From the NCBI RefSeq assembly GCF_013166515.1, contig NZ_JABKKJ010000004.1, positions 1 to 64,000 of the forward strand: a stretch of DNA of 64,000 nt, in the 5' to 3' direction. This document shows positions 53,259-61,381 of the stretch, piece after piece. The position numbers and the translations under genes were made by a program. Under the pieces are notes generated by a model. That model worked only from the letters and a program-made list of their open reading frames with translations, searched no databases and was not told where the DNA came from. The first letter of the stretch is position 1. The number at the start of each line of letters is the position of its first letter. This DNA is from Xylanibacter caecicola. GTDB taxonomy: Bacteria; Bacteroidota; Bacteroidia; Bacteroidales; Bacteroidaceae.

Positions 53259-53972
53259 ATGAAATCAAAGAGATTTATACTTGTGTTTTTATCATTGCTT
53301 TTCTTTGCATCTTTGTTTGCGGAAAGCAGTAAGAGTGTGCCCGCTGTCACTATGGTTTCTTACGAACAGGCATGGCTGGATCATAAGGGTACATTGGCGT
53401 TGAGAAATAATTTGAGTGAAGACATTCATAATATTGTATTTCAGATAATATATATGGATATATCCGGCAATGCTCTTGACTATGAGGAATTTTCAAAAGA
53501 TGTGGACATTGCGCCGGGCATGACAAGGAAAATAGATATTCCTGCTTATGAACACGGGCGTCATTATCATTATTATAAGACAAAGGATGAATTTGATAAT
53601 CCGGCATTTAAGATAAAGTTCAAACTGAAGTCGTATAATGAAAATAAGGTTGCCAATGCATCGATGGCAAATGATGTGCCGGATGTAGATGATGATATTT
53701 CCGGTATGGATGGCACTTTTTCAGATTTGGACGAAGACAATGGTTTACCGAAAATCTTATCTCCTGATACGGGATTGATTGTATTAATGCTCTTCATCGT
53801 GTTCTTTGTGATAGCACTGAGCGTAGGATTGTATGTTTTAGTGGCTGTTATGGCTCAGCGGAGAAACCGCAGCGTTGTCGCATGGATACTTATAAGTCTG
53901 ATTGCAACCCCTCTATTAAGTATCATTATCCTCTTGTTTATAGGTAATGATAATAACGCCGAACCGTTGTAA
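53259..53972 (+). CDS. Hypothetical exported membrane protein
   Basis: 237 residues. Signal peptide (about 1-21, RFILVFLSLLFFASLFA), a periplasmic beta-like part (to about 130) and an acidic linker (VPDVDDDISGMDGTFSDLDE). Two membrane segments follow (about 170-192 and 207-230) at the C-terminus. No family recognised. 40 bases after the TRIC gene on the same strand, so perhaps the last gene of that operon. The large hairpin 52 bases after its stop may be the terminator. Confidence 0.65.
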   Translation: MKSKRFILVFLSLLFFASLFAESSKSVPAVTMVSYEQAWLDHKGTLALRNNLSEDIHNIVFQIIYMDISGNALDYEEFSKDVDIAPGMTRKIDIPAYEHGRHYHYYKTKDEFDNPAFKIKFKLKSYNENKVANASMANDVPDVDDDISGMDGTFSDLDEDNGLPKILSPDTGLIVLMLFIVFFVIALSVGLYVLVAVMAQRRNRSVVAWILISLIATPLLSIIILLFIGNDNNAEPL

Positions 53973-54023
53973 AACATCTCTTAAAAAATGGCCTGTGTAA
54001 GACCTTGGTAATCAGTATGATAC

Positions 54024-54084
54024 CTTTAGCCCTCAAAAAGCATAGGTTTAGCATCCTTAAACCTATGCTTTTTGAGGGCTAAAG
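54024..54084. repeat. Perfect 27-bp inverted repeat with 7-base loop
   Basis: Arms 54024-54050 and 54058-54084 are fully complementary (starting CTTTAGCCCTCAAAAAGCAT); loop GCATCCT. A third partial copy of the arm motif (GCTATGCTTTTTGAAGAC) follows at once. The stem is longer than usual for a terminator and has no clean T-run. The opening GATACCTTT-AGCC also occurs near 8548. Confidence 0.85.
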
Positions 54085-54258
54085 CTATGCTTTTTGAAGA
54101 CGAAAGATGTGCCTTTTTTAGAAAAAGGCTTGTTTTTTATTTGGTTGTTGCCCGATAACTTTATGGGTTTTGTTCATCGGTCTTGCTTTGTTGAGCATTT
54201 TATTATAAATTCAACACATTATTAATATATATGTAACATCAATGTTGAATTTAATTCT

Positions 54259-54266
54259 TACTTTTG
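54259..54266 (+). promoter_or_regulatory. Porin promoter -7 box
   Basis: TACTTTTG, 29 bases before the ATG at 54296. Confidence 0.6.
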
Positions 54267-54295
54267 CAGTGCAATAAGAAGTTTTAGTTTTTAGT

Positions 54296-55333
54296 ATGTT
54301 TAGATGTTATTTATTGGTATTGTTAATGGTGTATTCAGTATTGCCTTTATGTGCACAGAGTACAGATGGAGATGTTGACAGAACACCGCAGATACACGGT
54401 ACGCTTCGTGGTAAGTATGAATATCAGACGGAAGACGATAAAGGGCGTTTTGAAGTTCGTAATGCACGTGTGAGCGTATCAGGTAAGGTTATAGAAGCGC
54501 TGGAGTATAAGGCGGAGGTCGACTTGTGCGATGAAGGCAAGATAAAGATGCTTGACGCATACGCGCGCCTGAAGCCCGTTACGGGACTTAGCTTTACGAT
54601 AGGGCAGATGCGTGTGCCTTTTACCATAGACGCTCATCGCGCTCCGCATACCCAGTATTTTGCAAACCGTTCGTTTATAGCCAAGCAGGTGGGCAATGTG
54701 CGTGATGTGGGATGTATATTGGGGTATAGGTTTAATGTAGGCATTCCCATTGTGTTGGAAGCCGGACTCTTTAATGGCTCCGGGCTTACCGAGCAGAAAG
54801 ACTATTGGACAAACAGCGTTAACTATTCGGCAAAAGCACAGATTATGTTGCCGCAAGGCTTCAATATAACATTAAGTACGCAGAAGATAAAGCCGGACAA
54901 TGTGGCTGTATCACTGTATGATATAGGAACTTTTTATCACGGACACGGTTGGCATGTGGAGGCAGAATATCTGCTGAAACATTATTCGGACGATGCTTTC
55001 AGGAACGTATCGGCATTCAACGCTTTCGTAAATTATGACATTCCTTTGCGTAAATGCTTTTTTAGAAAGGTGTCTCCATTGTTGCGTTATGATTATACAG
55101 GTGACCATAGTGACGGCAAACGGTATCTTGACGGGGGTGTAAGTGAAGATGGTGAACTTATAATAAACGATTACAGGCGCTCACGCATTACGGGAGGAGT
55201 TACCTTAAGTCTGGCTCAGCCTTTTATATCCGACATAAGAATAAACTATGAAAAGTATTTTTACAGGGAGGGGGCTGTTCCTAAAACATCGGAAAAAGAC
55301 AAGATCGTGATTGAATTCATGACTCGTTTTTAG
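54296..55333 (+). CDS. Phosphate-selective porin OprO/OprP-like outer membrane protein
   Basis: 345 residues. Signal peptide 1-20 (LLVLLMVYSVLPLCAQS). The mature part begins with a strand (PQIHGTLRGKYEYQTE), then RFEVRNARVSVSGKVIEAL and GLSFTIGQMRVPFTIDAHRA, the order seen in the porin O/P family. The last residue is Phe (FMTRF), as in most outer-membrane barrels. Specificity cannot be told. Monocistronic between a promoter and a hairpin terminator. Confidence 0.85.
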   Translation: MFRCYLLVLLMVYSVLPLCAQSTDGDVDRTPQIHGTLRGKYEYQTEDDKGRFEVRNARVSVSGKVIEALEYKAEVDLCDEGKIKMLDAYARLKPVTGLSFTIGQMRVPFTIDAHRAPHTQYFANRSFIAKQVGNVRDVGCILGYRFNVGIPIVLEAGLFNGSGLTEQKDYWTNSVNYSAKAQIMLPQGFNITLSTQKIKPDNVAVSLYDIGTFYHGHGWHVEAEYLLKHYSDDAFRNVSAFNAFVNYDIPLRKCFFRKVSPLLRYDYTGDHSDGKRYLDGGVSEDGELIINDYRRSRITGGVTLSLAQPFISDIRINYEKYFYREGAVPKTSEKDKIVIEFMTRF

Positions 55334-55351
55334 ATATATAATAAGAATAAA

Positions 55352-55403
55352 GAAAGCAGGCGCACGGTCTATTGTGAAAGATGCAATGCCTGCTTTCCTT
55401 GTT
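55352..55403 (+). terminator. Porin terminator
   Basis: 10-bp arms (55352-55361 and 55388-55397, GAAAGCAGGC) followed by CTTGTTTTTTG. Confidence 0.75.
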
Positions 55404-55470
55404 TTTTGTCATTTACAATGGCTAAATATTGACTTTTTCATATTTAAACGTTGGATTTTCTTTCATTTTG

Positions 55471-55502
55471 TTTGTTGTTTTAAATAAATATATATACCTT
55501 TG
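55471..55502 (+). promoter_or_regulatory. gdhA promoter
   Basis: TTTG (55471-55474), 20 bases, TACCTTTG (55495-55502). Leader of about 65 bases to the ATG. Confidence 0.8.
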
Positions 55503-55572
55503 CAACCATATAAGGACAAAATATTTCAATAAGTATATTATTATAATAAGTGGTTAAGTAAAAAGATTTATT

Positions 55573-56907
55573 ATGAATGCAGTAAAAGTTGTTGAGACAC
55601 TCAAGCAGAGATTTCCTAATGAACCGGAATATATACAGGCGGTGACTCAGGTTTTGGGAACTATTGAAGAGGAGTATAACAAGCATCCGGAGTTTGACAG
55701 GGCAAACCTTATAGAGCGCCTTTGTATTCCCGACCGTGTAATAGAGTTCCGTGTTTCATGGGTGGACGACAAGGGTAACGTGCAGACAAACATGGGATAT
55801 CGCGTACAGCATAACAATGTTATCGGACCGTATAAGGGCGGTCTTCGTTTTCATAAGTCCGTGAATCTTGGTATACTTAAGTTCCTTGCCTTTGAGCAGA
55901 CATTCAAAAATTCTCTTACAACATTGCCTATGGGAGGCGGTAAAGGTGGTTCAGACTTTTCTCCCCGTGGAAAGAGTGATGCTGAGGTTATGCGTTTCTG
56001 CCAGGCATTCATGACAGAACTATACAGGCATATAGGACCGGACGAGGACGTGCCTGCCGGAGACATTGGCGTAGGAGGACGTGAAGTTGCATATATGTTC
56101 GGTATGTATAAGAAACTTACTCATCAGTGGAACGGTATACTTACAGGTAAGGGACTGGAGTTTGGCGGTTCGCTTATACGTCCGGAGGCAACGGGATACG
56201 GAAACGTTTACTTCCTGGTGAACATGCTTAAGACACGCAATATCGATATAAAGGGAAAGACTGTCCTTGTGAGTGGTTCGGGAAATGTGGCACAGTATAC
56301 CATTGAAAAGTGTATAGAACTGGGTGCAAAGGTTGTGACATGTTCGGACTCTGACGGATATATATACGATCCGGACGGAATAACCCGCGAGAAGCTCGAC
56401 TACATCATGGAACTGAAAAACATCGAACGCGGACGTATACGTGAATATGCAGAGGAATACGGTGTCAAGTATGTTGAGGGAGCAAAGCCGTGGTTTGAAA
56501 AGGCTGATATCGCACTTCCTTCGGCTACACAGAATGAAATCAACGAGGAGGCGGCAAAGGCTCTTGTTGCGAATGGCGTGATTGCCGTGAGCGAAGGTGC
56601 AAACATGCCGACCACACCTGAGGCAATAAAGGTATTTCAGGATGCCAAAATACTTTATTCACCAGGAAAGGCGGCCAATGCTGGTGGCGTAGCGGTGTCA
56701 GGTTTGGAGATGACTCAGAATTCAGAACGTTTGAGTTGGAGTCGTGAGGAGGTTGATGCGAAACTGCATGACATCATGAACGACATACACGCCAATTGCG
56801 TTAAGTATGGAACAGAGGCAGACGGTTACATTAATTATGTGAAAGGTGCCAATGTCGCAGGCTTCCTCAAGGTAGCAAAGGCAATGATGGCACAGGGAAT
56901 AGTATAA
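55573..56907 (+). CDS. gdhA: Glutamate dehydrogenase, NADP-type
   Basis: 444 residues, hexameric class I length. GPYKGGLRFHKSVNLGILKF, the catalytic Lys in PMGGGKGGSDFSPRGKSD, and the dinucleotide site VLVSGSGNVAQYTIEKCIEL are intact. It aminates 2-oxoglutarate, the main ammonia assimilation step in gut Bacteroidales. The full consensus promoter suggests strong expression. Single gene with its own terminator. Confidence 0.96.
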   Translation: MNAVKVVETLKQRFPNEPEYIQAVTQVLGTIEEEYNKHPEFDRANLIERLCIPDRVIEFRVSWVDDKGNVQTNMGYRVQHNNVIGPYKGGLRFHKSVNLGILKFLAFEQTFKNSLTTLPMGGGKGGSDFSPRGKSDAEVMRFCQAFMTELYRHIGPDEDVPAGDIGVGGREVAYMFGMYKKLTHQWNGILTGKGLEFGGSLIRPEATGYGNVYFLVNMLKTRNIDIKGKTVLVSGSGNVAQYTIEKCIELGAKVVTCSDSDGYIYDPDGITREKLDYIMELKNIERGRIREYAEEYGVKYVEGAKPWFEKADIALPSATQNEINEEAAKALVANGVIAVSEGANMPTTPEAIKVFQDAKILYSPGKAANAGGVAVSGLEMTQNSERLSWSREEVDAKLHDIMNDIHANCVKYGTEADGYINYVKGANVAGFLKVAKAMMAQGIV

Positions 56908-56931
56908 AATAAGTTTCGTAATATCCTGATG

Positions 56932-56977
56932 AAGGAGACTTGTACAAGTTTGGTTTGTACGGTCTCCTTTTTTTTTT
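56932..56977 (+). terminator. gdhA terminator
   Basis: AAGGAGAC (56932-56939) pairs with GTCTCCTT (56962-56969), with an extra GTAC/GTAC pairing inside, then ten T. Confidence 0.88.
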
Positions 56978-57020
56978 AAAAAAAGTACAGCACTATTTTT
57001 AATAGACAAGTTTGAAGAGA

Positions 57021-57503
57021 ATGATACGAAGTGTGGACTTATCTGATGCCGGTGAGATTGTTTCTATATATAATGATTATATATTGAACAGTGTCGTTTC
57101 TTTTGAGACAGAGGCTTTGACAGTGGAGGAGATGCAAAAGCGTATAAATGATATTTCTTCCTGTTTTCCTTATTTTGTTTACGAAAAGGACGGACATATT
57201 GCCGGATATTGTTACGCCCATGCTTGGAAAAGCAGAGCCGCTTATTCCGGTACTCTCGAAACAACTGTCTATCTTGCACCGGAGTATAAGGGGCTTGGCA
57301 TCGGTCGGGAATTGATGGAGCGGCTTATAAGCGAATGTCGCGCTTTGGGATATTCAGCATTGATAGCATGTATCACAGCATGTAATACGGACAGCATTGG
57401 TTTTCACCGGTGTCTTGGCTTTGAGAAAGTTTCGCATTTTAAGCGGGTAGGGTATAAGTTTGACCGTTGGCTTGATGTCGTGGACTATGAATTGTTGTTG
57501 TGA
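57021..57503 (+). CDS. GNAT N-acetyltransferase, phosphinothricin-acetyltransferase-like
   Basis: 160 residues from the ATG at 57021 (MIRSVDLSDAGEIVSIYNDY); a TTG three codons earlier is less likely. The acetyl-CoA loop is LAPEYKGLGIGRELMERLIS. The Pat/YncA-like signature SRAAYSGTLETTVYLAPEY and FHRCLGFEKVSHFKRVGYKF place it among L-amino-acid or phosphinothricin N-acetyltransferases. The substrate may be methionine sulfoximine/sulfone-like amino acids. Lies alone after gdhA. Cytoplasmic. Confidence 0.88.
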   Translation: MIRSVDLSDAGEIVSIYNDYILNSVVSFETEALTVEEMQKRINDISSCFPYFVYEKDGHIAGYCYAHAWKSRAAYSGTLETTVYLAPEYKGLGIGRELMERLISECRALGYSALIACITACNTDSIGFHRCLGFEKVSHFKRVGYKFDRWLDVVDYELLL

Positions 57504-57598
57504 ATTGGACATTGGTGTATATACTTTGAACATTCCCCGCAATTAGAATTTATGGGTGATAATTTATATATATAATGCTTTATTTTTCAAAAATAGAA

Positions 57599-57606
57599 TA
57601 ATTTTG
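57599..57606 (+). promoter_or_regulatory. Promoter -7 box of the Sel1-repeat operon
   Basis: TAATTTTG, 22 bases before the ATG at 57629. Confidence 0.6.
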
Positions 57607-57628
57607 CAGAAGACAAATATAATCTGTC

Positions 57629-58297
57629 ATGTATGATGACAAAACAAGTGAAGTATTGTATTTAATTATGCGCGAGTTATTGGAACAGACTAAAAAAGCG
57701 GGTAATGTATCGGATGGCATGATCAACGCTATTAGACAATCTGTAAAACGGTACAAAGAGTTTGTAGAAGGCGATGAATCCTTTTCTGAGAAAGGTGAGG
57801 TGTGGTATATGATGGGGCAAGCATACCGGCAGTTGGCTGATTTCAAAAAAGCATTCACCTGCTTCAAGAAAGCTGCCGCAATGGATTGTTCCGAAGCGTT
57901 TGCAATGGTGGGTGATGCTTATCATGAAGGATTGGGAGTTGTAAAGAACCCGACAAAGGCGCGACAATGGTACAGGAAAGGCGCGGACATGGGCGAAATC
58001 ACGGCAATATTGAAATTGGCGGATTGTTATAAACGTGGCATAGGCTGCAAGGTCGATTATTCAAAAGCGATGGAACTGTATATGCATCTTGCGGAACGCA
58101 CAGGTCGTTTCTGGAACAGATATGCCGACGGTATCGGGATTGCATTGTATGAAATCGGCAATATGTATCTGAATGGCTTAGGAATGCCCGCTGATTTGAA
58201 GAAAGCCACCCGTTATTTCAAGTTAGCGGTAAAGAAAGGCAATCTTGATGCTGAAAACGTGCTAAATGGGGAGGCATTCAAAAACCTTAAAAGATAA
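57629..58297 (+). CDS. Sel1-repeat protein
   Basis: 222 residues without signal peptide. An N-terminal helical part (1-55) precedes one TPR-like unit (VWYMMGQAYRQLADFKKAFT) and about four Sel1 units (AFAMVGDAYHEGLGVVKNPT and further). The last ~130 residues are clearly paralogous to the end of the next gene's product (WYRKGADMGEITAILKLADC against WYRCGADAGDVSAQLMLADC). Sel1 repeats form protein-binding solenoids. First gene of a four-gene operon. Role unknown. Confidence 0.78.
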   Translation: MYDDKTSEVLYLIMRELLEQTKKAGNVSDGMINAIRQSVKRYKEFVEGDESFSEKGEVWYMMGQAYRQLADFKKAFTCFKKAAAMDCSEAFAMVGDAYHEGLGVVKNPTKARQWYRKGADMGEITAILKLADCYKRGIGCKVDYSKAMELYMHLAERTGRFWNRYADGIGIALYEIGNMYLNGLGMPADLKKATRYFKLAVKKGNLDAENVLNGEAFKNLKR

Positions 58298-58318
58298 TCA
58301 TAAAAAAGCAACGAGTAT

Positions 58319-59491
58319 ATGAGCGGACTGTCAGAACAATATAAAATCATACAACACTTCACGTGTCAATATGCGGGCGAAGGCGATTTGGAACAAGCAC
58401 GGGTGGCGGTAGCCGCCATAATTCCTACGGCCGAAAAAGGAAACGCCAAGGCGCAATACATGCTCGGCAAATATTATTCGTGGGGTTACGGCGAGGAATG
58501 CGACAATCAAAAGGCTGTCTATTGGTTTGAGAAAGCAGCCGACAAAGGAAATGAAAAGGCAGCGGAAGCATTGGTAAATCTCTATCGCTACGATTTTCCT
58601 GACGACGAGATAGAAACAGACCGGAAAAGGGCGTTTGTTCATAAATGGCATTATAAGTGGATAGAAATCCTGGAGGAGAAAGCTGCCAAAGGCGTGGCGG
58701 GTGCGGCACAGGCATTGATGAACCTTTATGCCGATGACTGCCCCGAAGACATAGACCCCGAAGAGGGCTTGGCTATAGCTTGTAAGTGGTATGACCGCTG
58801 GATTGAGATACTTAAGGCCAAAGCGGGTAAAGGGGATATGTCGGTCAAGAAGAAGTTGGCTGACATTCTTTATTATGGAACCGGTGTCCCTGATGAAGTC
58901 TTGGAACTTATTGAAGATGATGATACCGACACATCCGAAGATGAGGCTGCAACGCTGTATTCCGAAGTAGCTGTCGGGGAAAATGATGCGGAAGGCTGGT
59001 GCAATCTCGGACAGATTTATAGCCAATCAGCAAAGGATTGGCAGAAGTCTTTGGACTGCTACATGAAAGCCGCTGCGTTGGGCCATAGAGAGGCTTATCG
59101 CTGTGTCGGAGGCGCATATTTCGAGGGGCGCGGCGTGGAGAAGGATTTGTCAAAAGCCCGCGAATGGTATCGCTGCGGAGCGGATGCCGGTGATGTGTCG
59201 GCGCAGTTGATGCTTGCCGATTGTTACAAGCGCGGACTCGGTGGAGAGAAAGACTTCACCGCTGCAATGGATATGTATCGGCAGATTGCTTCCCGAAGCG
59301 ATCTCCGAAAGAAGTATATACATGAGCTTGGGACGGCACAATACGAAATTGGCAATATGTATATGAAAGGATTGGGCGTGGATGTTGATTTACGTCAGGC
59401 ATACGACTGGCTCAAACTTGCCGCCGGGAATTGCAACCTTGCCGCTGAAAATGCCCTCAACAGCAAGAAATTCAGAGATTTTAGAAAATGA
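58319..59491 (+). CDS. Sel1-repeat protein, long paralogue
   Basis: 390 residues, no signal peptide. The N-terminal unit (AKAQYMLGKYYSWGYGEE) is followed by a region with two related CKWYDRWIEILKAKA/HKWHYKWIEILEEKA units and an acidic stretch (LIEDDDTDTSEDE near 200). The C-terminal Sel1 units match the preceding gene, so the pair arose by duplication. 21 bases after that gene and overlapping the next by four (ATGA). Cytoplasmic scaffold or adaptor is the safe description. Confidence 0.78.
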   Translation: MSGLSEQYKIIQHFTCQYAGEGDLEQARVAVAAIIPTAEKGNAKAQYMLGKYYSWGYGEECDNQKAVYWFEKAADKGNEKAAEALVNLYRYDFPDDEIETDRKRAFVHKWHYKWIEILEEKAAKGVAGAAQALMNLYADDCPEDIDPEEGLAIACKWYDRWIEILKAKAGKGDMSVKKKLADILYYGTGVPDEVLELIEDDDTDTSEDEAATLYSEVAVGENDAEGWCNLGQIYSQSAKDWQKSLDCYMKAAALGHREAYRCVGGAYFEGRGVEKDLSKAREWYRCGADAGDVSAQLMLADCYKRGLGGEKDFTAAMDMYRQIASRSDLRKKYIHELGTAQYEIGNMYMKGLGVDVDLRQAYDWLKLAAGNCNLAAENALNSKKFRDFRK

Positions 59492-60240
59492 AACTGCAAA
59501 CATTGTGTTTCGAGGGCGATTATACTCTTGAAAAAAGAGAAAAGGAGAAATCCAACTATTGCTATGTCAATCTGTATGCCGTTACATTCGGCATCGCCCA
59601 GTATATCCTGACAGAACTGATGCCCATTGATCTTGACGGATGCGGCAAACTGACTGTCTGCGCTAATGTCGAGCCACAAAATGAGGCATATGAAGTCGGC
59701 TATCATACCGTTCCCGAAATGGGCGTGTCGTGGTATAATCTTGACATAGAGACCTCCCGCAGACTTTATAACCTTAAACGGTTCTGCAAGGCGTTCAGTG
59801 AAGAACTCAGTAATGAGTTTGAAGACTGTGTTGCTAACATTATCATGGACATTCTTGTGGAGATTGACCGGATGCAAGGTGGCAAAAATCGCCTTGCAGA
59901 GCGACGTAATGACATTTTAGAGCGGATGAAGGAGTGCGGGTGCGAGAAGGAAATCCTGCTCGAAAAATACTCGAAGCTCCGTCGCGACAGTAAGTATAGG
60001 GCTAAGGTGTACCGGTGTATCGGTCATGGTATAGGCGACGCGATAAGAGTTGATTTGGTCAACTGCGCTACGAGAGAAGTTGTTGTGTCGAAGTGGCTGC
60101 ATGATGAACTGCCCAACACCATTGATATGGCAGGGGCTGTTACCAAAACCGCTTGGGATGGAGATGCTTTTAATGTAACATTTTACAGAAGAAGTCCAAG
60201 TTGGACAGAAACAGTAGAACTGCCTGAAAACGAATCATAG
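59488..60240 (+). CDS. Unknown protein in the Sel1 operon
   Basis: 250 residues that I do not recognise. N-terminal strands (LQTLCFEGDYTLEKREKE, then VTFGIAQYILTELMPIDLD) precede a helical middle with coiled-coil character (about 95-160, LAERRNDILERMKECG) and an end with VYRCIGHGIGDAIRVDLVNC and VTFYRRSPSWTETVEL. No signal peptide. Its start overlaps the stop of the second Sel1 gene and the third Sel1 gene begins 4 bases after it, so it is made together with the solenoid proteins and may be their partner. Confidence 0.6.
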   Translation: MKLQTLCFEGDYTLEKREKEKSNYCYVNLYAVTFGIAQYILTELMPIDLDGCGKLTVCANVEPQNEAYEVGYHTVPEMGVSWYNLDIETSRRLYNLKRFCKAFSEELSNEFEDCVANIIMDILVEIDRMQGGKNRLAERRNDILERMKECGCEKEILLEKYSKLRRDSKYRAKVYRCIGHGIGDAIRVDLVNCATREVVVSKWLHDELPNTIDMAGAVTKTAWDGDAFNVTFYRRSPSWTETVELPENES

Positions 60241-60244
60241 AATC

Positions 60245-61330
60245 ATGATAAAATACGAAAATAAATATACCGACAAGTCATTTGACATTGATAAGTGTCG
60301 GGAATCGGCGCTGTCGGGCTATGCCTCGGCGCAATACCAGATCGGACAATGTTATGAGGAAGGCATAGACGTAGAGTGCAATCTGGCTAAGGCTTTCAAA
60401 TTGTATTGGCTCGCATCAGATAATTGCCGCCCGGCAAAAGAGCGACTTGACAAGGATAGTTATCAGGGACAGCTTGTCAAATGGCTGAAAAAGGCGGTGA
60501 ACGGCAAGCTGTTGGCCGGTGCAGATCTGGCGGAAGCTATGTGTATGCTTGGATGCTGTTATCAGCACGGCTGGGGCTTGGACTGCGATCTGGCTTCTGC
60601 GGTAGAATGGTGGCAGCAAGCCGCCGACATGGGCGATGCTTATGCCAATGACCGTTTGGGATATTGCTATAGTCATGGGAAAGGCGATCTGCCAAAAGAT
60701 GCGGTGCAGGCTTTCTTACACTATCTGAAAGCAGTCGAAGGCGGATATTCCAAGGATTATTTCTCCGTTGGATTGTGCTATAAAAATGGTGACGGAGTGG
60801 AATGTGATGATGAAAAAGCCTTTGGCTGGTTCAAGAAAGCTGCGGAGCATGACAACCCTATGGCGTGGGTGGAGCTTGGTCACTGTTATGCCGCAGGGAG
60901 TGGCATAGCACAGGATTGTGGGAAAGCTGTCGTTTGGTATCGCAAGGCAGTGGATTTGGGCGGGAATGCTTTTCCCGATGCGTTGCGCGGTCTCGGTAGC
61001 TGCTATGCGGCAGGGCATGGCGTGGAACAGGACTGGAACAAGGCTGTTGAGTTATACCGTCGGGCGGCAAAAGCGGATGACCCTGAATCGCAATACCTCC
61101 TTGCCCGCTGCTATGCCGAGGGACATGGAGTTGAGCCGGATATGGCAGAGGCTGTGCGCCTTTACAAAAAGGCCGCGACAAATATTAACGAGAACAAGAG
61201 ATATTACGGGCATCCGGAAGCCATGCGCAGTCTCGGGGATTGCTATGCCAACGGCATAGGCGTAAGAAAAAATGCGAAGCAGGCTGCCGCATGGTATGCT
61301 AGAGCCGATAAACAAGAACATGAGGCATAA
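60245..61330 (+). CDS. Sel1-repeat protein with about eight repeats
   Basis: 361 residues, nearly all Sel1 units of ~36 residues (ASAQYQIGQCYEEGIDVECN, ALRGLGSCYAAGHGVEQDWN, ESQYLLARCYAEGHGVEPDM, AMRSLGDCYANGIGVRKN). Cysteine is unusually frequent at the same repeat position (GxCY). No signal peptide. Last gene of the operon. It differs from the first two in having more regular repeats. Likely a protein-interaction solenoid in the cytoplasm. Confidence 0.8.
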   Translation: MIKYENKYTDKSFDIDKCRESALSGYASAQYQIGQCYEEGIDVECNLAKAFKLYWLASDNCRPAKERLDKDSYQGQLVKWLKKAVNGKLLAGADLAEAMCMLGCCYQHGWGLDCDLASAVEWWQQAADMGDAYANDRLGYCYSHGKGDLPKDAVQAFLHYLKAVEGGYSKDYFSVGLCYKNGDGVECDDEKAFGWFKKAAEHDNPMAWVELGHCYAAGSGIAQDCGKAVVWYRKAVDLGGNAFPDALRGLGSCYAAGHGVEQDWNKAVELYRRAAKADDPESQYLLARCYAEGHGVEPDMAEAVRLYKKAATNINENKRYYGHPEAMRSLGDCYANGIGVRKNAKQAAAWYARADKQEHEA

Positions 61331-61381
61331 GCGGATAGATCCGTTGATGATACTTCCGCTTTTGCTTCATGTTATTAATCG

